This document shows, piece after piece, positions 1 through 7,590 of a stretch of DNA of 64,000 bases; within the stretch, counting starts at the first letter, position 1, and every line of letters begins with the position of its first letter. A program made the translations under genes and the position numbers. Source of the DNA: Bacteroidota bacterium (lineage in GTDB: Bacteria; Bacteroidota; Bacteroidia; NS11-12g; UBA9320); assembly GCA_002746305.1 (NCBI GenBank), contig NVWV01000005.1, positions 124,001 through 188,000 on the forward strand, in the 5' to 3' direction. The notes beneath the pieces are model-generated. The model was not told where the DNA came from. It saw nothing but the letters and a program-made list of their open reading frames with translations, and made no database searches.

Positions 1-1
1 C

Positions 2-145
2 TATCCGTGTGGTTCAAAAAAAATGAATGCGAATTATTCAGTAGGTGAGTTAGATGGTATCTACGAGGAATGGGATGATGAAGGAATATTAATTGTTCGT
101 AAAACGTATTTTAAAGGCAAATTAATTGCAGTTAAAAGTATTTAA
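2..145 (+). CDS. MORN/YwqK-type repeat protein, C-terminal end (partial)
   Basis: Only the last 47 residues are in the window; the reading frame is open to the left edge. The pattern 'GELDGIYEEWDDEGILIVRK' followed by 'YFKGKL' matches MORN-type repeats of the kind annotated as YwqK-family antitoxin or MORN repeat protein, common secreted or cytoplasmic repeat proteins in Bacteroidota. The stop codon overlaps the stop of the convergent downstream gene by four bases. The molecular role cannot be told from this fragment, and the antitoxin label used for the family is not evidence of a toxin partner here. Confidence 0.65.
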   Translation, partial: YPCGSKKMNANYSVGELDGIYEEWDDEGILIVRKTYFKGKLIAVKSI

Positions 146-714
146 GAAGTTAAATATTCTTTAACAGCGACCTCAAGATTGGAATACCAATCCTTACCAA
201 ACTTTCTTTCCAAAGCATCTTTAGCAAATTGATAGACTTTAATATCCTCTTCTTTCCCCTTTACACATGCATCGGCACAGATGCTCCATCGGTGATAGTT
301 TAGAGCATAATATTCACTGTATTTATCAACTCGGATAGGATATAAATGACAACTGATAGGTTTTGGGAAGCCAAAATCATTTTTCTTATTGGCAATCTCA
401 ATTGCACAGTTTAGAATTCCATCTTTTCGAACTACAAAAACACATTCTTTGTTTTCTTTACATGTGGTAACGTCCATCAAGTCAAATGGATCTTTTTCTG
501 CAAAACCGTCTTTGGCTAGTAGTTCAAGGCCTGTCTCATCCATCTCCGTTTTGATAGTCTCCAGATTTTTTTGAATTACACTTATCTCCTCTGGCTCAAG
601 TGGTGCTCCAGCATCTCCTTCTATACAGCATACGCCTTTACAAGCAAGTACATTGCAAGCAAATGCCTGTTCTATAACATCCTCTGAAACAAGACAATCG
701 TCTACCTTTATCAT
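142..714 (-). CDS. DUF3109 family cysteine-rich protein
   Basis: This 190-residue soluble protein matches the DUF3109 family of Bacteroidota. It has an N-terminal cysteine cluster ('CNVLACKGVCCIEGDAGAPL'), further Cys residues at 'TTCKENKEC' and 'LNCAIE', and the motif 'PISCHLYPIRV', so it may bind a metal or Fe-S cluster; that is inference, since I know of no established function. It is the last gene of a purK-purE-DUF3109 run: its ATG overlaps the purE stop codon in an ATGA junction, suggesting translational coupling. A link to purine synthesis is suggested only by position. Confidence 0.85.
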   Translation of the reverse strand: MIKVDDCLVSEDVIEQAFACNVLACKGVCCIEGDAGAPLEPEEISVIQKNLETIKTEMDETGLELLAKDGFAEKDPFDLMDVTTCKENKECVFVVRKDGILNCAIEIANKKNDFGFPKPISCHLYPIRVDKYSEYYALNYHRWSICADACVKGKEEDIKVYQFAKDALERKFGKDWYSNLEVAVKEYLTS

Positions 715-1226
715 TTTTTATGAGCTAGATATGCTGCATGTCCAAGTTCTTCTAGGTTTTTGGCTTTTTCTAAGACTGACTCTTCCATTTCTGCAACATA
801 CTTTAATACACTTTGTTGAGTAGGCTCATGGTGAGCTCCTATCATCTTAGCAGCAAGTATTCCTGCATTTTTAGCACCGTTAATTGCCATTGTAGCCACA
901 GGAATTCCTGGAGGCATTTGTACAATTGAATAGAGCGAATCCAACCCGCTCATATTGCTTGATTTTATGGGCACGCCTATTACCGGAAGAGGAGTAAGAG
1001 AGGCTACCATGCCTGGTAAATGAGCAGCTCCACCAGCTCCTGCTATAATAGATTTGTACCCTTTGGTATGAGCTTCTTTAGCAAATGCATACATTCTATC
1101 TGGCGTGCGATGAGCAGAAACAACCGTAAGATTATATGATACACCTATTTGTTCAAGTACCTTGGCAGACTCGGCCATTACAGGTAAATCGGAGTCAGAA
1201 CCCATTATTATTAATACATCAGCCAT
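711..1226 (-). CDS. purE: 5-(carboxyamino)imidazole ribonucleotide mutase PurE
   Basis: PurE converts N5-CAIR to CAIR in de novo purine synthesis. The 171-residue length and the N-terminal 'IIMGSDSDLPVM' phosphate-binding motif are typical of class I PurE. 'VSAHRTPDRMYAFA' holds the conserved active-site His, and 'IAGAGGAAHLPGMVAS' with 'PVIGVPI' are further family signatures. It lies 13 bases after purK on the same strand and overlaps the following DUF3109 gene by four bases, so the three are probably cotranscribed. Confidence 0.97.
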   Translation of the reverse strand: MADVLIIMGSDSDLPVMAESAKVLEQIGVSYNLTVVSAHRTPDRMYAFAKEAHTKGYKSIIAGAGGAAHLPGMVASLTPLPVIGVPIKSSNMSGLDSLYSIVQMPPGIPVATMAINGAKNAGILAAKMIGAHHEPTQQSVLKYVAEMEESVLEKAKNLEELGHAAYLAHKK

Positions 1227-1239
1227 ATTGGCTTCAAAG

Positions 1240-2397
1240 TTAATTGCTTTTTATAGTAAGGAGACTTTTTACTGTTTCCATTTTTGTGATAACCTCGTCT
1301 CTAGTAGCTGCAAGTACAGTGAAATGTCCTAGTTTTCTAAAGGGGGATGAAGAAGCTTTGCCGTACATATGAATATATACGCCCGATATGGCCAACACTT
1401 TATTCAAATTACCAAGATAGTACGGCCCATTTACATCCTGTGGTCCAACAATATTACATGTAGCCGCAGGAGTTATGAGAGAAGTATCACCCAAAGGCTG
1501 ACCCAATAAAATTCTATTCAATTGCTCGTACTGAGATGTATACGTCGATTCTATGGTATGATGTCCACTATTGTGTGGTCTAGGAGCTATTTCATTTACA
1601 TAAATAGCACCATTTTTTTGCACAAAAAGTTCTACGGCAAATAAGCCTGGACTGTCAAATGCATTCACAGCATTCACCGCAATGGTTTCACATTGCTTAT
1701 TGATGTCAGAATCCAGTCGACTTGGAGCGATTAAATAATCCATAAGGTTGGATTTGGGATCAAAAATCATTTCACAGGGTTCATAGGATGCTCTATTACC
1801 CAATTGGTCGACAGAAACGATTACAGAAACCTCAATGGCATCCTTTGCAAGCTTTTCAATAACATAGCCATGTTCACTATTTAATATTTCATCGTTCTTG
1901 TTGGCCAACTTATTAAATCGTTGCTTGTCCAATAGTTGAACTCCCTTTCCGTCATAGCCTCCTTTTCTATGTTTAAGAACAAATTGGTCCTCTGGCCAAG
2001 CAGATACTTTCTCCACAAGTTGAGAAGCAGAACTAAGTGTATAATCCAAAGTTGGTACTTGGTTCTGCGTATAAAAATCTTTTTGAATTCCTTTGTCCTG
2101 AATGATTGACAATACACTAGGCTTAGGGAATACTGGAGTTCCCCTTTTTTCTAAATCATAAAGAATATCTACGTTAACATGTTCTATTTCGTAAGTTAGA
2201 ACCTCACTTTTGTCAGCAAGTTTTTCTATTTTTTCAGCATCGAATAGGCTTCCAACTATCTGATTGTTGCAAACCAAAGATGCTGGGCAGTCTTTTGACT
2301 TCTCCAAGAAAACAAAAGAGGTGTTTAATGGAGAACCCGCTTCAAATAGCATTTTCCCAAGTTGTCCTCCTCCCAATACGCCAATACTTTTTTTCAT
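1240..2397 (-). CDS. purK: 5-(carboxyamino)imidazole ribonucleotide synthase PurK
   Basis: PurK is the ATP-grasp enzyme that makes N5-CAIR from AIR, bicarbonate and ATP, the substrate for the adjacent PurE. The protein begins 'MKKSIGVLGGGQLGKMLFEA', the usual PurK N-terminus with a glycine-rich loop; an in-frame upstream ATG at 2457 would add 20 residues unlike the family, so I start at 2397 (385 residues). Visible ATP-grasp features are 'FVLKHRKGGYDGKGVQLL' and, near the C-terminus, 'NEIAPRPHNSGHHTIE'. purE follows directly. Confidence 0.96.
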   Translation of the reverse strand: MKKSIGVLGGGQLGKMLFEAGSPLNTSFVFLEKSKDCPASLVCNNQIVGSLFDAEKIEKLADKSEVLTYEIEHVNVDILYDLEKRGTPVFPKPSVLSIIQDKGIQKDFYTQNQVPTLDYTLSSASQLVEKVSAWPEDQFVLKHRKGGYDGKGVQLLDKQRFNKLANKNDEILNSEHGYVIEKLAKDAIEVSVIVSVDQLGNRASYEPCEMIFDPKSNLMDYLIAPSRLDSDINKQCETIAVNAVNAFDSPGLFAVELFVQKNGAIYVNEIAPRPHNSGHHTIESTYTSQYEQLNRILLGQPLGDTSLITPAATCNIVGPQDVNGPYYLGNLNKVLAISGVYIHMYGKASSSPFRKLGHFTVLAATRDEVITKMETVKSLLTIKSN

Positions 2398-2433
2398 GTG
2401 TATTATTCTGTCTCTGCAAATGTTAATAATTAA

Positions 2434-2465
2434 TTGGACTACCACTTCAAAGCACACTAAATTTG
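2434..2465 (+). promoter_or_regulatory. Bacteroidota-type promoter for the secreted metalloprotease gene
   Basis: TTG at 2434-2436 and a perfect TAnnTTTG element (TAAATTTG) at 2458-2465 are separated by 21 bases, within the spacing known for the Bacteroidota primary sigma factor. Transcription would start a few bases later, leaving an untranslated leader of roughly 40 bases before the ATG at 2509. The promoter lies just outside the divergent purK start. Confidence 0.6.
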
Positions 2466-2508
2466 TCTACGTAAATTAGAATTTTTTTACACTAAATGTA
2501 CTTATAAC

Positions 2509-4992
2509 ATGAAAAAACACCTTACTCTTTTATTCTTAGTGGCCCTTAATTTAATTGCTTCAGCACAATGTCTTATTGAACCGTGGTCCTTAGAAAAACG
2601 TATCAATAACAGCACGGTGGTTATAGAAGGTCGAGTGATAGGTCAACAAGGTGTCTGGGACGACAACCACAATAATATATACACGATTAATACTATTGAA
2701 GTGTACAAATCATTTAAGGGGTCTTACTCAAATGACACCATTTATGTAGTCACCGAAGGGGGAAGAGTAGGTTTAGAAATGTTAACGGTTTCACCTTCTT
2801 TGGAATTGCAAAAAGGAGATGTAGGTATACTTTTATTAAAAACAATTTCAGTCGCAATTTCAGACTATTCAAATTTGTATATACCTACAGCATCCACGCA
2901 ATCATACCTTAATTATGACCTGAATTCTGTAAAGGTCCATGATCACATAAAAACGTATGTGAGCATGAAATTTGAATTGTATGATGAAATTGCTGTTCTA
3001 GTTGGGGAATCATACAGAGATATTAAACCTTTTGATGCAGAGGCAGAAAGAAAAAGAATAAAAGCTTTAGCACCACCAGTAATATCTTCATTTTCAGCAG
3101 CCACTTTAACTGCCGGCTCATCTACTGAGATTACCATTAATGGTTCTAATTTTGGAATTGCAAGAGGAAGCGGTAAAGTTGGATTTAAAGATGCAAACTT
3201 TGGCGATGGGAGGTATTACTATTCACCTACAGGTTGGTCATATACAGCATGGAGTAATAGCCAGATTAAGCTGATTGTCCCTTCTAGAGCGGGTACAGGA
3301 AAGATTCAGGTTATAAATACGACCGGGGAGTCAGGAGAGTCATCTTCAGACCTTACAGTTGATTGGTCACATCTAAATATAAACTACCCTCTTTCTTCAT
3401 CGGATACTCCCTTTTTCGAAATACAACATGTAGAGGATAATAATTCGGGTGGTTATACTTGGCAAATGACCAATAATTTTGCTGGTAAAACGTCAGCTGT
3501 AAGTTCCTTTCTAAGGTCATTAGAGGAGTGGAGGTGTGAAACACAAATGAATTGGGTTGTAGGGCCTAATACGACCGCAGATACAATTTCATCTGATAAT
3601 ATAAACATTGTTAGATTCACTAATTTTGGTGATAGCCGACTTGGAGTTTGTTATAGCAGATATTCTGGCTGTTTTATAAATGGAGCTACTGATATGAACT
3701 GGTATGTCACAGAGACCGACATTCAATTTGATAGTACATACGACTGGTATTACGGAACAGGAACTCCTACTTCTAGCCAATTTGATTTTGAAAGTGTAGC
3801 AACGCATGAACTGGGTCATGGCCATCAATTGGGACATGTCCGAGCAAGTGCTAAGGTGATGCACTATAGTATTTCAAATGGTCAGAGAAAACCAGATTTA
3901 GTAGCTACAGATATTGCTTGTGGCGTGTATATAAAAAATAAAAGTGTAGCTAGCGGTGTGTGTGGAAAAAGTGCAATGACGGCAGTGCCCAACGGGTCAT
4001 GTACTATTTCTGTACCGAATTCGGATTTCACTATTGGCAACACAAATATTTGTCCCAACACGAACGTTTCAATCACAGATGAAACAGATGGAGATGTTCA
4101 ATCTTACAGTTGGAATTTTGGAAGTGGAGCAAGTCCAGCTACGGCAAATTCTGTTGGCCCACATACAGTGAGTTATTCAAGTTCAGGGACTAAAACGGTT
4201 CGACTTATTGCTACAAATAATGTTGGTTCAGATACCACAGAAAGAACTTTGGTGGTAATAAACGACACGCTTGATACACCTTCAGAATTTGGAGGAGATA
4301 CTGCATGCAAAGAAGTTGAAACATACACCATCAATAACATTGAGAATGCTGATAGCTATGAATGGAGCGTTCTAAGCGGAGGAAGTATAACAGCGGATCT
4401 CATTAACTCAGTAAAGGTTAACTGGCAAGATACTGGTTTGCATACTATTACTGTTCGAGCAAAAAATGAATGTGCGGATGGCCCACTACGAACGGTTCAA
4501 GTATATGTTCTTTCGGAACCTATATCTCAGTTTTCAGAGTCTGTCGACGGAATAGAAGTGAGCTTTATAAATGAATGTCAATACGGGGAATCTTATCTTT
4601 GGACATTTGGTGATGGTCAGACCAGTACAGAGGTTAGTCCAGTATATAAGTTTATAGATAAAGGCGATTATACAACGACCTTGAAGGCAATAAACAGATG
4701 TGCGGAAAACAGTTCCAACAAGAATTTGTCCTTAACCTATAAAGTAGGAATTAATGAGTTGGGGAATGCTAAAAATGTATATCCCAACCCCATAAAGATT
4801 GGAGACATTTTAAAAATTACAGGTAGAACATATTCTACCTACAAACTTCAGAATATAGAAGGTCAATTGATTTATGCAGGTGATATATTGAACAATTCTG
4901 TACGTATAGATGTTCTTGTACCAGCTGTTTATATTCTTACCTTAACCAATGATGGAGAAAGTGTAAACTATAGACTGCAAGTAACAGAATAG
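2509..4992 (+). CDS. Secreted metzincin-like metalloprotease with IPT, PKD and T9SS sorting domains
   Basis: A large exported protein of 827 residues. A signal peptide (1-20) is followed by a domain of unknown type, an IPT/TIG Ig-like domain (about 190-285), a metalloprotease domain with '[11 protein letters not shown]' at 433-443 and a Met-turn candidate 'VMHYS' (Met451), two PKD-like domains (about 505-590 and 670-735) with an Ig-like segment between them, and a type A T9SS sorting domain beginning '[11 protein letters not shown]'. The zinc motif fits HExxHxxGxxH except that the usual Gly is Gln440. It is probably delivered to the cell surface or medium by T9SS. mnmA starts four bases after the stop but is functionally unrelated. 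Confidence 0.88.
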   Translation: MKKHLTLLFLVALNLIASAQCLIEPWSLEKRINNSTVVIEGRVIGQQGVWDDNHNNIYTINTIEVYKSFKGSYSNDTIYVVTEGGRVGLEMLTVSPSLELQKGDVGILLLKTISVAISDYSNLYIPTASTQSYLNYDLNSVKVHDHIKTYVSMKFELYDEIAVLVGESYRDIKPFDAEAERKRIKALAPPVISSFSAATLTAGSSTEITINGSNFGIARGSGKVGFKDANFGDGRYYYSPTGWSYTAWSNSQIKLIVPSRAGTGKIQVINTTGESGESSSDLTVDWSHLNINYPLSSSDTPFFEIQHVEDNNSGGYTWQMTNNFAGKTSAVSSFLRSLEEWRCETQMNWVVGPNTTADTISSDNINIVRFTNFGDSRLGVCYSRYSGCFINGATDMNWYVTETDIQFDSTYDWYYGTGTPTSSQFDFESVATHELGHGHQLGHVRASAKVMHYSISNGQRKPDLVATDIACGVYIKNKSVASGVCGKSAMTAVPNGSCTISVPNSDFTIGNTNICPNTNVSITDETDGDVQSYSWNFGSGASPATANSVGPHTVSYSSSGTKTVRLIATNNVGSDTTERTLVVINDTLDTPSEFGGDTACKEVETYTINNIENADSYEWSVLSGGSITADLINSVKVNWQDTGLHTITVRAKNECADGPLRTVQVYVLSEPISQFSESVDGIEVSFINECQYGESYLWTFGDGQTSTEVSPVYKFIDKGDYTTTLKAINRCAENSSNKNLSLTYKVGINELGNAKNVYPNPIKIGDILKITGRTYSTYKLQNIEGQLIYAGDILNNSVRIDVLVPAVYILTLTNDGESVNYRLQVTE

Positions 4993-4996
4993 CACG

Positions 4997-6139
4997 ATGG
5001 CAAAAGTAGTAGTAGGATTATCAGGAGGAGTAGACTCTTCAGTGGCAGCACACCTACTTTTAGAACAAGGGCACGAGGTAATTGGAGTGTTCATGAAGAA
5101 TTGGCATGATACTGATTTCACAATTAGTGAAGAGTGTCCATGGGAAGAGGATAGCAAGGATGCTTTACTTGTTGCAGAAAAATTAGGGATACCATTTCAT
5201 ACCATAGATTTTAGTAAAGAATACTATGAGCGTATAGTTTCTTATATGTTTAAGGAGTATGAAAGTGGAAGGACACCAAACCCTGATGTGCTTTGCAATA
5301 GGGAAATAAAGTTTGATTCGTTCTTGAAGCACGCAGAAAAACTGGGTGCAGATTTTGTGGCTACTGGCCACTATTGTCGAAAAGGAGAGACTAAGAACGG
5401 ATTTGAATTACTTGCAGGTAAAGACAGTAACAAAGATCAAAGCTATTTCCTGTGTCAAATAAGTCAGGATCAATTAGCAAAGGCACTATTCCCAATCGGT
5501 GAGTTAGAGAAAAGTGAGGTTCGTCGTATAGCTAGAGAACAAGATTTGGTTACAGCCGAAAAAAGAGATTCTCAAGGATTGTGTTTTATAGGGAAGGTGA
5601 AACTTCCTGATTTTTTAAAGCAACAACTGAAGGAAAAAAAGGGGAACGTAATAGAAATCAAAAGAGATTGGAATGGTTTCGACAATAAATTGACCACAAC
5701 ACAAGAATATAAGTTTAATGAATCTGATGGAGTGGTTATTGGTGAACATATGGGAGCTCATTTTTATACTATTGGTCAGCGTAAAGGTTTAAATATAGGT
5801 GGACATATAAATCCTTTGTTCATTATTCAAATTAACACAGAAACCAATACCGTTTACGTAGGCGAAGGTGAAGATCACAAAGGATTGAGTAGACCCGGAT
5901 TATTAATACAAGAGACAGATATTCATTGGGTGAAGGGTGTAGATGCAATGATGCTAGGTGATACCAAGCATTTTGATACTAGAATTAGGTATAGACAACC
6001 CTTATTTGGAGCTACATTGACTAAAACAGATTTAGGATTGGAAATAGCATTTGATTCACCCAAAAAGGCGGTAGCTAAAGGACAGTTTGCTGCTTGGTAT
6101 AACGGTGATGTGCTAGTTGGTAGCGGAGTTATTTCTTAA
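4997..6139 (+). CDS. mnmA: tRNA-specific 2-thiouridylase MnmA
   Basis: MnmA activates U34 of Lys, Glu and Gln tRNAs with ATP and inserts sulfur to give 2-thiouridine. The PP-loop '[15 protein letters not shown]' is at the N-terminus. The two cysteines are in place: Cys100 in '[12 protein letters not shown]' (nucleophile) and Cys196 in '[10 protein letters not shown]' (persulfide). 'TGHYCR' and '[10 protein letters not shown]' are further family signatures, and 380 residues is normal. It begins four bases after the metalloprotease gene and may share its transcript. Confidence 0.97.
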   Translation: MAKVVVGLSGGVDSSVAAHLLLEQGHEVIGVFMKNWHDTDFTISEECPWEEDSKDALLVAEKLGIPFHTIDFSKEYYERIVSYMFKEYESGRTPNPDVLCNREIKFDSFLKHAEKLGADFVATGHYCRKGETKNGFELLAGKDSNKDQSYFLCQISQDQLAKALFPIGELEKSEVRRIAREQDLVTAEKRDSQGLCFIGKVKLPDFLKQQLKEKKGNVIEIKRDWNGFDNKLTTTQEYKFNESDGVVIGEHMGAHFYTIGQRKGLNIGGHINPLFIIQINTETNTVYVGEGEDHKGLSRPGLLIQETDIHWVKGVDAMMLGDTKHFDTRIRYRQPLFGATLTKTDLGLEIAFDSPKKAVAKGQFAAWYNGDVLVGSGVIS

Positions 6140-6387
6140 ATAAAAAAGGACTGGATTTTTTGAAAAACTTCAAAAAATGATAGGATTTGGCCACCTCAGC
6201 ATCACGAACTTCCAACGTTTTTTTTACTAAAATGAATTAGCAAAAATCATTACCGACAAGTCTGGATTTAAGGCCTGCTCTTATACGCTTTGGTTACGGC
6301 CGGAAAAGTAATCGGTGTAAATTTTTCAAATGGAACCAGTCCCTTAGTTCAAAGAAACGAAATTATTTTCGAATTAGTTTTATAAAC

Positions 6388-7395
6388 TTGCGTCAAAATC
6401 AAGCCACATTGATAAGTATACTAATGCCAGTAAAAAATGCTGGAAGATATCTTAAGCCATGTTTAGAGTCTATACTGACTCAGTCCTATGAGGATTGGGA
6501 GTTAATAGCCATCAATGATAATAGTACAGACGGCTCAAAAGAAATACTATTGGACTATGCTAAGAGATATGAAAACATACAGACTAGAGATAACAAAGGA
6601 GAAGGTATAGTAAGTGCACTTAGGATGGCTTATAAGTTTTCTAAGAGGGACATTATACATCGAATGGATGCAGATGACCTTATGCCGATGAATAAGCTGA
6701 AAATCATGTGTGAAGGGTTAACAGAAGGGTCGGTAGTGACAGGTAAGGTTAAATACTTTTGCGATAGTCACAAAATAGGAGATGGTTTTAAGAAATATGA
6801 ATCATGGTTGAATCTCCTTATGGACGAAGGATATTTTTGGCGTGATGTTTATAGAGAGTGTCCAATTCCTTCATCTGCTTGGATGATGTATCGAAAAGAT
6901 TTTAATGGGATAGGAGCTTTTGATTCTGAAGGAATGCCAGAAGACTATGATTTGGGTTTTAGAATTTACGGAAGTAAGTTGAAAATCAACAGGTTAAGGA
7001 GTCTGGTTCATTATTGGAGAGACAGTGAAACAAGGGTTTCAAGAAATGAAAAGAAATATTTCCCTATTGCTTATTACCCATTAAAGGTGCGATACTTTTT
7101 AAAATTGGATCGTGATTCTAACAAAAAACTGGTTCTATGGGGAGCTGGTAAAAAAGGGAAGATAATTGCTAAACTCTTATTAGAGGCCAAGGTGAGTTTC
7201 ACTTGGATAACGGATAACACAAAAAAGATTGGAGTTGATATATATGGTGAGGTGTTAAAATCTACTGAAGATGTGGACCTCAAGACTGTTCAAACAATGG
7301 TTGCAGTGTCGTCTCCAAATGACATAGAAAAAATACAAGAAAGGCTAGACTTTAGGCAATTGAGTAATCACAAAGACTATTTTTGGTTTTCTTAG
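6388..7395 (+). CDS. Family 2 glycosyltransferase with C-terminal Rossmann-like domain
   Basis: The first 250 residues form a GT-A fold family 2 glycosyltransferase: 'ISILMPVKNAGRYLKPCLES', 'INDNSTDGSKEI', and the DxD-like 'HRMDADDLM'. 'AFDSEGMPEDYDLGFR' resembles the acceptor-site motif. The last 85 residues ('LVLWGAGKKGKIIAKLL') have a dinucleotide-binding-like GxGxxG loop as in PglD N-terminal domains, an uncommon attachment. There is no upstream ATG in frame: the start is TTG at 6388, TTG at 6409 (giving 'MISILMPVKN') or ATG at 6424, the last of which would cut into the first beta strand. The acceptor is unknown; cell-surface glycan synthesis is likely. Confidence 0.85.
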   Translation: MRQNQATLISILMPVKNAGRYLKPCLESILTQSYEDWELIAINDNSTDGSKEILLDYAKRYENIQTRDNKGEGIVSALRMAYKFSKRDIIHRMDADDLMPMNKLKIMCEGLTEGSVVTGKVKYFCDSHKIGDGFKKYESWLNLLMDEGYFWRDVYRECPIPSSAWMMYRKDFNGIGAFDSEGMPEDYDLGFRIYGSKLKINRLRSLVHYWRDSETRVSRNEKKYFPIAYYPLKVRYFLKLDRDSNKKLVLWGAGKKGKIIAKLLLEAKVSFTWITDNTKKIGVDIYGEVLKSTEDVDLKTVQTMVAVSSPNDIEKIQERLDFRQLSNHKDYFWFS

Positions 7396-7398
7396 AGG

Positions 7399-7590
7399 TT
7401 ATTGGTCTACCTCCTCATAGTCAACGTATTCACCTTTAGTAGGTCTGTTTGTTTTATCAGAAATAGGTTTTTTGGCTGAAGTAGTTTTAGGCGGAGGTAC
7501 AGAACTATTATCTTTTATCACCTTAGATATTTTGAAAAGCCGTTTGCCAATCCAATATATGAGAACTCCAGCAACTAGGTATCTGAACAT
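7399..7590 (-). CDS. Small DUF4834-like membrane protein
   Basis: A 63-residue protein with one N-terminal membrane segment ('YLVAGVLIYWIGKRLF') and a hydrophilic, Lys/Pro-rich tail ending 'GEYVDYEEVDQ'. The form, a short anchored protein with a 'GEYVDYEE'-type end, matches DUF4834 proteins of Bacteroidota, whose function is unknown to me. Its start abuts the carB stop, so the two are probably cotranscribed. It ends three bases from the convergent glycosyltransferase stop. Confidence 0.7.
   Translation of the reverse strand: MFRYLVAGVLIYWIGKRLFKISKVIKDNSSVPPPKTTSAKKPISDKTNRPTKGEYVDYEEVDQ

Noticed and set aside
2..145. Antitoxin of a toxin-antitoxin system
   Set aside because: The YwqK label is a family name for MORN-like repeats; only the end is visible and no toxin gene is adjacent in the window.
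6140..6387. Possible gene or RNA in the gap between mnmA and the glycosyltransferase
   Set aside because: No frame longer than about 25 codons has a start and a recognisable product, and no stable hairpin with a T-run was seen; I see nothing to annotate.
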